Source: Xenorhabdus griffiniae
GTDB taxonomy: Bacteria; Pseudomonadota; Gammaproteobacteria; Enterobacterales; Enterobacteriaceae
DNA: 64,000 nt
Reading direction: 5' to 3'
Assembly: GCF_001028135.1 (NCBI RefSeq)
Contig: NZ_LDNM01000016.1
Coordinates: forward strand, 88,971 to 152,970
Shown here: positions 9,783 through 19,590 of the stretch, one piece after another
Position numbering within the stretch: the stretch's first letter is position 1
How the letters are laid out: each line of letters begins with the position of its first letter
Notes under the pieces: generated by a model
What the model was told of the DNA's origin: nothing
The model's database searches: none
The model's input: the letters and a program-made list of their open reading frames with translations, nothing else
Made by a program: the position numbers and the translations under genes

Positions 9783-10388
9783 TTATTGCAACCAGCCTTT
9801 TTCTTTTGCTGCTTCCAATTGTGGCAGCAGGTATTTCCATAGTTCAGGATAACTTTCGGCAACAAAGTGGAGCAGGTTGTAAACTTGCTCAAAGCGAATA
9901 TTATTCTCAACCCAGCTCTGTCCCTGGTTATGCAGGTTCATAAATACCGGCATAATTCTATCGAGCGTTTTAGCAAAACGCGCTTCCGGCGTGATGGCGT
10001 CTTCGTATTCGTGCCACAGTTCCAGAAAATATTTTCCCTGGGTTTCCGGCAGTAAGCCAAAAATACGGTTAGCTGCTTTCACTTCATGTTCGTGAATGGC
10101 TGCACGGGCAGCCAGATCAAACGCAATAACATCACCCGAATCGATCTCAACAATGTCATGAATCAAAGCCATCTGTACAACGCGGCTAATATCCACATCT
10201 CCGGCATAAGGCGCAAAGCCAATGACAGCAACAGCAAAATGCCAGCTATGTTCAGCAGAGTTTTCATGGCGCGTATTATTCAATAACTTCGTCTTGCGAT
10301 GGACATATTTTAATTGATCCAGTTCCATAATAAACGCGATGACATCGGTGAAAGGGCCGAAATCAACAGGAGGTATAGCTAATGACAT
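9783..10388 (-). CDS. HD-domain phosphohydrolase (YfbR/HDDC2-like 5'-deoxynucleotidase family)
   Basis: 201 residues with the HD signature in order: the histidine in SAEHSWHFAV, the adjacent HD in LIHDIVEIDSGD, and a later aspartate in KTLDRIMP. This is the metal-dependent HD_3 arrangement found in YfbR and HDDC2-type enzymes, which remove the 5' phosphate from deoxynucleotides. Substrate here is inferred only from family. A gagg ribosome site precedes the ATG. It sits 16 nt after ygfZ on the same strand, so the two may be co-transcribed. Confidence 0.8.
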   Translation of the reverse strand: MSLAIPPVDFGPFTDVIAFIMELDQLKYVHRKTKLLNNTRHENSAEHSWHFAVAVIGFAPYAGDVDISRVVQMALIHDIVEIDSGDVIAFDLAARAAIHEHEVKAANRIFGLLPETQGKYFLELWHEYEDAITPEARFAKTLDRIMPVFMNLHNQGQSWVENNIRFEQVYNLLHFVAESYPELWKYLLPQLEAAKEKGWLQ

Positions 10389-10404
10389 ACAAAAACCTCA
10401 ATAG

Positions 10405-11406
10405 TTATTTTTCTTCGTCTAGTGAATAAGGCAATGTTTGAATGGTGAGAACACTGCCCTCAACTTCACGGATACGGAATACACTCCCTGCTTCCATATC
10501 ATTATTCATGACCACTTGGACCCAGATTGAACCATCAGCCAGTTTGACCGCCGCCAATACTGAACCGGTTCGCCGCCATTTATCACCCAATTGCCATTCC
10601 AAATCATCGCCAACGGCAGGCAGGGAAGCAGCATTACCTGCCAGCCAGTACATGGCTCGCTTATTTGCCCCACGATATTTGGCTCTGGCTACCATTTCCT
10701 GACCGGTATAACAGCCTTTCTTGAAGCTGATACCGTTTTCGATTGCCTGGAGGTTGGTTGCTTGTGGAATAAATTGTGCGCTGTTGGCGGCATCAATCAC
10801 TGGGAACCCCGCTTCAATCTCCAGCGCCAACCATTGCTGGCTGTCATTCAGCTGCGATTGAAACTCTTTGACTAACGTTTCGGTTAATTTAGCGGCAGTT
10901 ATTTTGTCTGTGACGATAAGGAAACGTTCTGCGGGAAGCGCTAAGTGGAGAAGGGTTGTGGTTTCGTGCTGAATAACAGGGGATTCGGTATCAGGCAGAG
11001 TTGGGAAGCGGGTTTTCAGCGCTCTCCGACTTCCTGTGCCGGCGATACCGAGCAAGATATTTTCCTCATCTTTGGCAAACGCCACCTTGGAAAATACCGC
11101 ATACTTTTTCAATTCAGTTAATTGGGTTTCTAATAATGAACGGCGTTCAATATAGGCAAAACCTTCACCACGCTGAAACAGTCGTAAGTTACTCCACATC
11201 TTGCCTTTGGCGTCACAATGGGCAGTTAACACATGCTGGTTATCATTCAGGGAAGTCAGATCGGCTGTAATCTGACCTTGCAGATACTTTTTCGCATCAG
11301 CGCCAATGGCTGTCACGATCCCCCAGTCATCAAGGGAAATTAAAGTCAGTGGTAGTGTTGCAGAAGGAGATGGATCTTGTGCAGAAAACGGAGTTTGGTA
11401 AGTCAT
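10405..11406 (-). CDS. ygfZ: tRNA-modifying protein YgfZ (folate-binding, Fe-S enzyme maintenance)
   Basis: 333 residues (E. coli 326), related to the T-protein fold. The family motif K-G-C-Y-T-G-Q-E is intact with the key cysteine at residue 232. YgfZ binds folate and supports Fe-S enzymes such as MiaB. It is divergent from sdhE across a 256-nt gap, the usual enterobacterial arrangement. Confidence 0.95.
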   Translation of the reverse strand: MTYQTPFSAQDPSPSATLPLTLISLDDWGIVTAIGADAKKYLQGQITADLTSLNDNQHVLTAHCDAKGKMWSNLRLFQRGEGFAYIERRSLLETQLTELKKYAVFSKVAFAKDEENILLGIAGTGSRRALKTRFPTLPDTESPVIQHETTTLLHLALPAERFLIVTDKITAAKLTETLVKEFQSQLNDSQQWLALEIEAGFPVIDAANSAQFIPQATNLQAIENGISFKKGCYTGQEMVARAKYRGANKRAMYWLAGNAASLPAVGDDLEWQLGDKWRRTGSVLAAVKLADGSIWVQVVMNNDMEAGSVFRIREVEGSVLTIQTLPYSLDEEK

Positions 11407-11662
11407 AGCAGCTCCTGCCAGTAAACTAACTAAGAAATAACGCTAATGGTAAAAGAGATGCGGTTTAATGCAAAGGGGTTATTCTTGTTATTTATCGATA
11501 AGGCATACAGGGTCAATTTGTTGCGATAGGCTTCGCATCTTGTCGATATATCTCGTGATTTCGCTGATGCAGATGATGAAAAACAGGCCAGAATCGTTAA
11601 TAATCTTATTACCGTCTCAATGGCACGAATGAAAATGAAAATGATAAAGAGGCTTTTTAAAC

Positions 11663-11929
11663 ATGGACATTGATAATAAAGCACGTATTCACTGGGCATG
11701 TCGTCGTGGAATGCGTGAACTGGATATTTCTATCATGCCATTTTTTGAATATGAATATGATTCATTGGGTCATGATGACAAACGGATTTTCGTTCGTTTA
11801 CTGGAGTGTCCAGATCCCGACCTTTTTAATTGGCTTATGAATCATGGACGGCCCGAAGATGATGAGCTTTACCATATGGTGAAATTGATCCAGAGCAGAA
11901 ACCAAGCCCGTGGTCCTGTGGAACAATAA
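11663..11929 (+). CDS. sdhE: FAD assembly factor SdhE
   Basis: 88-residue cytoplasmic protein of the SdhE/YgfY family that promotes covalent FAD attachment to SdhA and FrdA. The diagnostic RGMRELD motif is at residues 15-21. It overlaps ygfX by 20 nt, as in E. coli, so the two are translationally coupled. Confidence 0.95.
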   Translation: MDIDNKARIHWACRRGMRELDISIMPFFEYEYDSLGHDDKRIFVRLLECPDPDLFNWLMNHGRPEDDELYHMVKLIQSRNQARGPVEQ

Positions 11930-12350
11930 ATTAAGGGAGTCTCGCCATACCCGCCTGTTTTCCACAGGCGTGCATGGTGTAGTTGCCATTGCTGCTTTGG
12001 TGGCACCCTGGCCGATTAACAGTGCTTATTTTTGGCTTCCGTTTTTCTGGTTTTCACTGTTTGCCATTATTATAAGCAGTTGGGCATGGAGCCAGAAAAA
12101 TATCCGGCAGTGTCAGGGCCAGTTGGTACTGTTCGAAAGCAACAAAGTGCATTGGCAAAAAGCTGCCTGGCGTATCGCTCAACCACCGTGGTTCCATCGC
12201 TATGGTATGGTCGTTATGCTCCATGCATTTAGTGAGGCAGAAAATAGGCGCTACTCACCGCCAGTTCGGTTATGGATAGCATCAGATAGTATGTCGCCCG
12301 CGGCCTGGCGTCATTTGAATCAATTGATGCGCCAATATCCTGGACAGTGA
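11910..12350 (+). CDS. ygfX: YgfX/CptA inner-membrane protein, partner of SdhE
   Basis: 146 residues starting MVLW as in E. coli YgfX. Two transmembrane segments lie at about residues 20-55 ([16 protein letters not shown], then [15 protein letters not shown]), with a cytoplasmic C-terminal domain. In Serratia and E. coli, YgfX works with SdhE and has been described as affecting FtsZ/MreB. The start lies inside sdhE. Confidence 0.9.
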   Translation: MVLWNNKLRESRHTRLFSTGVHGVVAIAALVAPWPINSAYFWLPFFWFSLFAIIISSWAWSQKNIRQCQGQLVLFESNKVHWQKAAWRIAQPPWFHRYGMVVMLHAFSEAENRRYSPPVRLWIASDSMSPAAWRHLNQLMRQYPGQ

Positions 12351-12356
12351 GGATTA

Positions 12357-12878
12357 CTAAAACAACGCGTCCATTTCCGCTAATATCTGCATGCACCATT
12401 CGCTTAAACGTTCATCTGTTTGTTCGAATTGGTTCACATCATCCAGAGCCAGCCCGACAAAATGTTTGCCATCTTCGGACAGCGGTTTCGGGCTGGTAAA
12501 TTCATAACCATCGGTTGGCCAAAACCCGATAAACTGTACACCCGTTGGTAACAGATGGTGATACAGCATTCCCAATGCATCCAGAAACCACTCGCCATAA
12601 TCGATCTGATCGCCCATTCCATACATGGCAACGATTTTTCCTGCCAGATCTAACGAAGGAAGTTGATCCCAGATAGTCAGCCAATCCTCCTGTAATTCGC
12701 CGAAGTCCCAGGTAGGGATACCGAGGATCAGGACAGAATATTCTTCCATCAAGCGGGGATCACAATCCTTGACATCATGTAGTTCGATCAGATCTTCACC
12801 GAGTATATCGCGTATTTTTTCTGCTACTATTTCTGTATAGCAGGTACTGGAGCCGTAAAAGAGACCAATTTTCATCAT
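12357..12878 (-). CDS. fldB: Flavodoxin 2
   Basis: 173 residues, same length as E. coli FldB. The FMN phosphate loop is [12 protein letters not shown] at the N-terminus; the isoalloxazine loops are GIPTWDFGE and [12 protein letters not shown]. It is an electron carrier in the cytoplasm. Two consecutive ATGs are possible starts; the difference is one residue. It is divergent from xerD. Confidence 0.95.
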   Translation of the reverse strand: MMKIGLFYGSSTCYTEIVAEKIRDILGEDLIELHDVKDCDPRLMEEYSVLILGIPTWDFGELQEDWLTIWDQLPSLDLAGKIVAMYGMGDQIDYGEWFLDALGMLYHHLLPTGVQFIGFWPTDGYEFTSPKPLSEDGKHFVGLALDDVNQFEQTDERLSEWCMQILAEMDALF

Positions 12879-12985
12879 TATTTATCAGGGAATTTCGAAT
12901 ATCAGGATCGGTATTGTAACAGAATAATTGCTTTTTCAGGCATAATAGCCGATTGGAAGGTGCAGATAGGCAGACAGGAGGTGTT

Positions 12986-13957
12986 GTGCCAAAAAAACAT
13001 AACCTATCAGACAATCATTCATCGGAAGATGATGTAATTAAACAGCATCCACCGGAACCACATCCACTGGCCAATCCCCTGATAGAGCAATTTCTCGATA
13101 CCATCTGGCTGGAAAAAGATCTGGCCGAAAACACCCTGGTCTCTTATCGGCTTGATTTACAAGCCTTGAACAATTGGTTGGTGCATTATGGTCATGATTT
13201 ACTTTCAGTGCAGTCGATAGAATTACAATCATTTTTGGCTGAACGAGTAGATGGCGGTTATAAAGCCAGTAGTTCAGCCCGCTTGCTGAGTGCCATGCGG
13301 CGGTTGTTTCAGTATCTATATCGTGAAAGAATGCGGGCAGATGATCCAACAGCACTATTATCTGCGCCTAAGTTGCCTAAACGTCTGCCCAAGGATTTAA
13401 GCGAAAAACAAGTTGAAAATTTGCTTAATGCGCCTTCGGTTGACCAACCCCTTGAATTGCGGGATAAAGCCATGCTGGAAGTGCTTTATGCTTGCGGATT
13501 GCGAGTGTCAGAACTGGTTGGCCTGACCTTATCTGATGTGAGCTTACGTCAGGGCGTGGTCAGAATTGTGGGTAAGGGAAATAAGGAAAGGTTGGTTCCT
13601 TTGGGAGAAGAGGCTGTTTATTGGCTGGAAAAATATCTGGAATATGGACGTCCGTGGTTATTGAATGGTTCTGTATCTGATGTATTTTTTCCCAGTAAGC
13701 GGGGAACGCAGATGACACGCCAGACGTTCTGGCACCGAATCAAACACTATGCCATATTGGCAAGCATTGATGTTGAACGCTTGTCACCCCATGTCTTACG
13801 CCATGCTTTTGCAACACATTTACTTAATCATGGTGCAGACTTACGTGTTGTGCAGATGTTATTAGGCCATAGTGACCTCTCCACAACCCAGATTTATACC
13901 CATGTAGCCACCGAACGTCTCAAAGTGCTGCATCAACAACATCACCCTCGTGGGTAG
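12986..13957 (+). CDS. xerD: Tyrosine recombinase XerD (chromosome dimer resolution)
   Basis: Acts with XerC at dif under FtsK control. The core-binding domain (EQFLDTIWLEKDLAENTL) and catalytic domain are complete: R in GLRVSELVGL, HVLRHAFATHLL, LGHSDLSTTQIYTH with the nucleophile at Y304. The frame is open to 12953, but the GTG at 12986 follows an AGGAGG and begins MPKKH. This leaves an N-terminal extension of about 25 residues over E. coli (298 aa), rich in H, D and P. It heads xerD-dsbC-recJ-prfB-lysS. Confidence 0.94.
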   Translation: MPKKHNLSDNHSSEDDVIKQHPPEPHPLANPLIEQFLDTIWLEKDLAENTLVSYRLDLQALNNWLVHYGHDLLSVQSIELQSFLAERVDGGYKASSSARLLSAMRRLFQYLYRERMRADDPTALLSAPKLPKRLPKDLSEKQVENLLNAPSVDQPLELRDKAMLEVLYACGLRVSELVGLTLSDVSLRQGVVRIVGKGNKERLVPLGEEAVYWLEKYLEYGRPWLLNGSVSDVFFPSKRGTQMTRQTFWHRIKHYAILASIDVERLSPHVLRHAFATHLLNHGADLRVVQMLLGHSDLSTTQIYTHVATERLKVLHQQHHPRG

Positions 13958-13991
13958 CTGCGAATGAGGTGAAAAAATAAAGGAACGAATA

Positions 13992-14693
13992 ATGAAGAAG
14001 ATCTCGTTTTGCCTTTCATTACTGTTGACGGCTGTTGCCAGCAATGCTTTCGCTGATGAGAGTGCTATCAATAACACACTGTCTAAAATGGGAATTAAGG
14101 CTGAAAGTATCACGCCATCCCCATTACCAAGTGTGAGTTCAATTTTAACTGAGCATGGCACTATTTATATATCTGATGATGGTAAATACCTGTTACAAGG
14201 GCCACTTTATGATATTAGTGGCAAAATACCCAAAAATATCAGTAACCAGGTTCTGGTTAAAAAATTGGAAGCTTTGAAAAATCAAATGATTATTTACAAA
14301 GCGCCAAAAGAAAAACATGTTGTTACTGTTTTTACTGATATTACCTGTGGTTATTGCCGTAAATTGCATGAGAGTATGCAAGAATACAACGAATTGGGGA
14401 TTACTGTCCGTTACCTGGCGTTTCCTCGTCATGGCTTGCAACACCAATCAGCTAAAGATATGCAGTCTATTTGGTGCAGTGCAACCCCGAATAAGTCACT
14501 GAACGCTGCTTTTAAAGGCGAAAATGTCTCCCCAATTAAGGCATGTAAGACCGACATCGAAAAACAATATCAGCTGGGCTTACAGTTTGGCGTCCAGGGT
14601 ACACCAGCGATTGTCCTAAAAAATGGCAAAGTACTCGGTGGGTACTTGTCACCCAAAGATTTGCAGGCTGAATTAGAGCATGACGGTGAATGA
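13992..14693 (+). CDS. dsbC: Periplasmic disulfide isomerase DsbC
   Basis: 233 residues with a Sec signal peptide of 21 residues (cleavage expected after AFA). An N-terminal dimerisation domain is followed by a thioredoxin domain with the active-site CGYC at 119-122, and the second structural cysteine pair (WCSAT, KACKTD). The cis-proline loop is GTPAIVL. It lies 34 nt downstream of xerD and upstream of recJ as in other enterobacteria. Confidence 0.96.
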   Translation: MKKISFCLSLLLTAVASNAFADESAINNTLSKMGIKAESITPSPLPSVSSILTEHGTIYISDDGKYLLQGPLYDISGKIPKNISNQVLVKKLEALKNQMIIYKAPKEKHVVTVFTDITCGYCRKLHESMQEYNELGITVRYLAFPRHGLQHQSAKDMQSIWCSATPNKSLNAAFKGENVSPIKACKTDIEKQYQLGLQFGVQGTPAIVLKNGKVLGGYLSPKDLQAELEHDGE

Positions 14694-14764
14694 TCGAAAT
14701 CGTTCAGGCATTCCATTCAGTGAATACAAAAACGCGTGAATAAAAAATCAGTGAATAAGAAACT

Positions 14765-16498
14765 GTGAGTAGAGAAATACAACTCCGCCGCCGACCGGTG
14801 GCGGATCCTAACCATCTTCCCAAGGATATCCATCCATTATTGCGCCGTTTATATGCTATGCGTGGCATACTTCAAGCTGATGAACTGGAGCGTAGTGCAA
14901 AGGGACTTCTCAATTACCAGTCTCTCAATGGCATTGAGCAGGCAGTTGCCTTGTTGATCACTGCATTATATGAACATTGGCGTATTGTCATTGTTGGCGA
15001 TTTTGATGCAGATGGGGCAACCAGTACCGCTTTGAGTATCCGCGCTTTGCGTGCCATGGGATATCGTAACCTTGATTATCTTGTGCCAAACCGTTTTGAA
15101 GATGGTTATGGATTAAGCGTTCAGGTGGTTGATGAAGTTGTCAAAAGAAGCGCAGATCTGATTATCACCGTGGATAATGGGATCTCATCCCATGATGGTG
15201 TCGCTGCGGCACATCAACATGGCATCAAGGTGATCGTCACTGATCACCATTTACCGGGCGAAATACTGCCCGCCGCAGATGCCATGATTAATCCTAATTT
15301 AGTTGACTGCGCTTTTCCTTCTAAGGCGTTAGCAGGGGTTGGTGTGGCATTTTATCTGATGTCTGCACTCAGGGCTGAATTGCGCAACCTGGCATGGTTT
15401 GAGCAACAAGGTATTCCATTACCTAATTTGGCAGAGCTGCTGGATTTAGTGGCATTGGGTACAGTGGCTGACGTGGTTCCTCTCGATACCAATAACCGCA
15501 TTCTGGTATATCAAGGACTCAATCGCATTCGGGCAGGGCGTTGCTGTGCGGGAATACGGGCGCTGCTCGAAGTTTCCAAACGGGAAGCGACAAAATTGGC
15601 CGCCAGTGATTTGGGGTTCGCGTTGGGACCACGATTAAATGCCGCCGGACGTCTGGATGATATGTCCGTTGGGGTGGCGTTATTACTGGCCGATGACATG
15701 GCACAAGCCCGTCAGATTGCTTGTGAACTGGATGGCTTAAACCAAACCCGCCGGGAAATCGAACAAGGTATGCAGCAAGAGGCCTTGCTGATTTGCGATA
15801 AAATCGAGCGAACCCATACCCAGTTACCTTACGGATTAGCCATTTACCATCCCGAATGGCATCAGGGGGTGGTGGGTATTTTGGCCTCACGTATTAAAGA
15901 GCGTTTTCATCGTCCGGTTATTGCTTTTGCTCCGGCGGGCGATGGAACTTTGAAAGGCTCTGGGCGTTCCGTTAATGGCTTACATATGCGGGATGCACTT
16001 GAACGTCTTGATACTCTGTCCCCCGGACTGATGTTGAAATTTGGTGGTCATGCGATGGCCGCGGGATTGTCGATTGAACAAGACAAATTTGACCTCTTTC
16101 AGCACTCTTTTTCCGAACTGGTCGCAGACTGGATGGATATCGCCCAACTTGAAGGGGTAATCTGGAGCGACGGTGAATTAGCATTGGAAGAATTATCGCT
16201 GGAAATTGCTGAAATTCTGCGTGATGGCGGCCCGTGGGGGCAGGCATTTGCGGAACCGGTTTTTGACGGCAAATTCAAGCTACTGCAGCAGCGTATTGTG
16301 GGTGGAAAGCACTTGAAAGTCATGCTTGAACCATTAAATGGTGGGCCAATGTTAGATGGCATTGCATTTAATATTGATGTCAGTCGCTGGCCGGATAACA
16401 GTATCAAAACGGTAGAATTGGCTTATAAACTGGATATTAACGAATTTCGTGGTAAACGTGATGTTCAGCTTTTGATCCAGCATATTTGGCCCTGGTGA
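14765..16498 (+). CDS. recJ: Single-strand-specific 5'-3' exonuclease RecJ
   Basis: 577 residues (same as E. coli). DHH-family motifs are present: GDFDADG at 78-84, TVDNGISSH, and VTDHHLPG near 160. The DHHA1 domain motif is GGHAMAAG. It starts at GTG, with MSREIQLRRR matching the E. coli N-terminus. Acts in RecFOR recombination and mismatch and base-excision repair. Confidence 0.96.
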   Translation: MSREIQLRRRPVADPNHLPKDIHPLLRRLYAMRGILQADELERSAKGLLNYQSLNGIEQAVALLITALYEHWRIVIVGDFDADGATSTALSIRALRAMGYRNLDYLVPNRFEDGYGLSVQVVDEVVKRSADLIITVDNGISSHDGVAAAHQHGIKVIVTDHHLPGEILPAADAMINPNLVDCAFPSKALAGVGVAFYLMSALRAELRNLAWFEQQGIPLPNLAELLDLVALGTVADVVPLDTNNRILVYQGLNRIRAGRCCAGIRALLEVSKREATKLAASDLGFALGPRLNAAGRLDDMSVGVALLLADDMAQARQIACELDGLNQTRREIEQGMQQEALLICDKIERTHTQLPYGLAIYHPEWHQGVVGILASRIKERFHRPVIAFAPAGDGTLKGSGRSVNGLHMRDALERLDTLSPGLMLKFGGHAMAAGLSIEQDKFDLFQHSFSELVADWMDIAQLEGVIWSDGELALEELSLEIAEILRDGGPWGQAFAEPVFDGKFKLLQQRIVGGKHLKVMLEPLNGGPMLDGIAFNIDVSRWPDNSIKTVELAYKLDINEFRGKRDVQLLIQHIWPW

Positions 16499-16633
16499 AT
16501 GAACTTCGGTTTTCCAGTTGCATTTAAAAGATGAAGGCTATAAACCCCTTGATAGATCCGTTACAATACACGGTTCGAAAATATCCATGCGACCATCGTT
16601 TATTCATAATACACAACGTATAAGACACGAAAT

Positions 16634-17732
16634 ATGTTTGAAATTAATCCGGTAAAAAATCACATTCAGGACCTGTCTGAGCGGACAGCAGTTCTGAGGG
16701 GGTATCTTTGACTATGATGCCAAGAAAGAACGTTTAGAAGAAGTCAATGCTGAACTCGAACAGCCTGATGTCTGGAATGAACCGGAACGGGCACAGGCGT
16801 TGGGTAAAGAGCGTTCATCACTGGAAAGCATCGTAGAAACTATTGATCAGCTGACCCAGGGATTGGAAGATGTGAACGGCCTGCTGGAATTAGCCGTTGA
16901 AGCTGATGACGAAGAAACCTTCAATGAAGCCGTCGTTGAGTTGGAACAGCTGGAAGAGAAGTTAGGCCAACTTGAATTCCGGCGCATGTTTTCTGGTCAA
17001 TATGACAGCGCAAACTGCTATCTGGATCTTCAGGCGGGATCTGGTGGCACAGAAGCACAGGATTGGGCCAGCATGTTGATGCGTATGTACCTGCGTTGGG
17101 CAGAATCCAGAGGCTTCAAGACAGAGATTATTGAAGAGTCTGATGGTGATGTTGCTGGTCTGAAATCTGCCACCATCAAGATCATGGGTGAATATGCTTA
17201 CGGTTGGTTGCGTACAGAAACGGGCGTCCATCGTTTAGTACGTAAAAGTCCTTTTGATTCAGGTGGTCGCCGCCATACATCATTTAGCTCTGCCTTTATC
17301 TATCCAGAAGTGGATGATGATATTGATATCGAGATCAATCCGGCTGATCTACGTATTGATGTATATCGTGCCTCTGGTGCGGGTGGTCAGCACGTTAACA
17401 AAACCGAATCTGCAGTACGTATCACCCACGTACCGACGGGTGTTGTCACCCAATGTCAGACAGACCGTTCTCAGCATAAAAACAAAGACCAAGCGATGAA
17501 ACAGTTGAAAGCGAAACTGTACGAATTGGAAATGCAGAAGAAGAATGCTGATAAACAAGTAATGGAAGATAACAAATCGGACATCGGTTGGGGCAGTCAG
17601 ATTCGCTCTTACGTTTTGGATGATTCCCGCATTAAAGATTTGCGTACTGGTGTAGAAACCCGCAATACACAATCTGTGCTGGATGGGGATCTGGACAAAT
17701 TCATTGAAGCAAGCTTAAAAGCTGGCCTATGA
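16634..17732 (+). CDS. prfB: Peptide chain release factor 2, programmed +1 frameshift
   Basis: Two joined frames: 16634-16708 (25 codons) and 16710-17732. The junction reads AGG GGG TAT CTT TGA C, the conserved RF2 autoregulatory site with an internal Shine-Dalgarno and an in-frame UGA codon 26. The product is 365 residues, equal to E. coli. The stop-recognition tripeptide SPF is in [10 protein letters not shown] and the catalytic GGQ in [11 protein letters not shown]. Residue 246 is alanine, the common form, not the threonine of E. coli K-12. An annotation starting at 16800 would be truncated. Confidence 0.97.
16697..16712 (+). promoter_or_regulatory. prfB +1 recoding site
   Basis: AGGGGGTATCTTTGAC: Shine-Dalgarno-like AGGGGG, slippery CTT, weak UGA-C stop. 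When RF2 is scarce the ribosome slips +1 at CTT and makes full-length RF2. Confidence 0.95.
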
Positions 17733-17741
17733 GGAACTCAA

Positions 17742-19262
17742 ATGTCACAACAACAACAAGGCGCTGAACAGGCTCCTGATTTAAATAACGAACTGAAAAC
17801 GCGCCGTGAAAAACTGGTTGCCTTGCGCAGCAATGGCATTGCTTTCCCAAATGATTTTCGTCGTGAAAACATTTCCGCAGATCTGCATGCCAAATATGAT
17901 GACAAGACTAAGGAAGAACTGGAAGAGCTTGACATCGAAGTGACCGTTGCTGGTCGTATGATGACTCGTCGCATCATGGGTAAGGCCTCTTTTGCCACCC
18001 TGCAAGACATGGGGGGACGCATTCAGATCTACGTTTCCCGTGATGATCTGCCGGAGGGTATTTACAACACGCAGTTCAAGAAATGGGATTTGGGTGACAT
18101 TTTAGGCGCACGCGGTAAGCTGTTCAAAACTCAAACGGGTGAGCTTTCTATCCATTGTACTGAGTTGCGCTTGCTGACTAAGGCATTGCGTCCACTGCCG
18201 GATAAATTCCACGGCTTGGCGGATCAGGAAACTCGCTATCGTCAGCGTTATTTGGATCTGATCTCGAACGATGAATCACGCAAGGCATTCCAGATCCGTT
18301 CCCGCGTGATGTCGGCATTACGCAGCTTCATGATCCAAAAAGGCTTTATGGAAGTTGAAACGCCGATGATGCAAGCGATCCCTGGGGGGGCAAGTGCGCG
18401 TCCATTCATTACGCACCATAACGCGCTGGATATTGACATGTACCTGCGCATTGCGCCAGAACTGTACCTGAAACGTTTGGTAGTCGGTGGTTTTGAGCGC
18501 GTTTTCGAAATCAACCGCAACTTCCGTAATGAAGGTGTTTCCCCGCGCCACAATCCAGAGTTCACTATGATGGAACTCTACATGGCTTACGCGGATTATC
18601 AGGATCTGATCGTACTGACCGAAGAACTGTTCCGTACCCTGACTCAAGAAGTACTGGGTACAACATCGGTGAAATACGGCGAACAGGCATTTGATTTTGG
18701 TCAGCCTTTTACCAAGATGACCATGAAAGAAGCGATTTGCAAATATCGTCCAGAAACCAACATGGCCGATCTGGATGATATGGACAAAGCGGTTGCTATA
18801 GCGAAATCCTTGGGCATTGATGTTGAAAAGGGCTGGGGCTTAGGCCGTGTTCAGTGTGAAATCTTTGAAGAAACAGCGGAAAGTCACCTGATCCAGCCGA
18901 CATTCATTACAGAATATCCGGCAGAAGTTTCTCCGCTGGCACGCCGTAACGATGACAACCCATTCATTACGGATCGTTTTGAATTCTTCATCGGTGGCCG
19001 TGAAATTGGTAATGGCTTTTCGGAGCTGAACGACGCGGAAGATCAGGCCGAGCGCTTTGCAGAGCAGGTTCGCCAGAAAGATCAGGGTGATGACGAAGCG
19101 ATGTTCTACGATGAAGACTATATTACTGCGTTGGAGCACGGCTTGCCGCCAACAGCAGGCTTAGGGATTGGTATCGACCGTATGGTGATGTTGTTTACTG
19201 ACAGCCACACCATCCGTGATGTTATCCTGTTCCCGGCAATGCGTCCGCATACGCATAAATAA
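17742..19262 (+). CDS. lysS: Lysyl-tRNA synthetase, class II
   Basis: 506 residues (E. coli LysS 505). N-terminal OB-fold anticodon domain, then the class IIb catalytic core: motif 2 [15 protein letters not shown] and motif 3 [13 protein letters not shown]. It lies 9 nt after prfB, the usual pairing, and ends with a strong terminator. Confidence 0.97.
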   Translation: MSQQQQGAEQAPDLNNELKTRREKLVALRSNGIAFPNDFRRENISADLHAKYDDKTKEELEELDIEVTVAGRMMTRRIMGKASFATLQDMGGRIQIYVSRDDLPEGIYNTQFKKWDLGDILGARGKLFKTQTGELSIHCTELRLLTKALRPLPDKFHGLADQETRYRQRYLDLISNDESRKAFQIRSRVMSALRSFMIQKGFMEVETPMMQAIPGGASARPFITHHNALDIDMYLRIAPELYLKRLVVGGFERVFEINRNFRNEGVSPRHNPEFTMMELYMAYADYQDLIVLTEELFRTLTQEVLGTTSVKYGEQAFDFGQPFTKMTMKEAICKYRPETNMADLDDMDKAVAIAKSLGIDVEKGWGLGRVQCEIFEETAESHLIQPTFITEYPAEVSPLARRNDDNPFITDRFEFFIGGREIGNGFSELNDAEDQAERFAEQVRQKDQGDDEAMFYDEDYITALEHGLPPTAGLGIGIDRMVMLFTDSHTIRDVILFPAMRPHTHK

Positions 19263-19286
19263 TCATTTCTTGATTAAAACCAGTCA

Positions 19287-19322
19287 AACGCGCTGTCCGG
19301 CTAACCGGACAGCGCGTTTTTT
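19287..19322 (+). terminator. Terminator of lysS
   Basis: A perfect 14-bp GC-rich stem (aacgcgctgtccgg/ccggacagcgcgtt) with a ctaa loop and T-run. Confidence 0.93.
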
Positions 19323-19462
19323 AACGGGCAATTGCCACATTCGCTTTGATATGTTTAAGGTGAACAACAATCGTGAAGGTCACAACCACCAATAATGACC
19401 ATGCCCCCCATTTTCCTGCAAAGTTGATATAAATTTCCAGTGCCACTAAATCCAGTTTCATC

Positions 19463-19565
19463 TACTCGATAAACGTCAAGTTGCAATCCGCAAGACGACG
19501 CGAGGCCTTATATTTCCCCGCTGCGCGGAGAAATATAACACGCATTCTAAAGTTGGATTGGTATA
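19463..19565 (+). repeat. Dispersed ~105-bp hairpin repeat, copy A
   Basis: Shares a nearly identical core (CCGCAAGACGACGCGAGGCC, then TTATATTTC...GAAATATAACACGC) with copies at 23142-23246 and 49224-49328. The ends are imperfect inverted repeats beginning TATAC and ending GTATA, and the centre folds on TTATATTTC/GAAATATAA. It looks like a MITE or small REP-type element. It lies just beyond the end of the psuK-like gene. Confidence 0.85.
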
Positions 19566-19590
19566 TATCAAGTGGTTCTAATTTTGTCAT

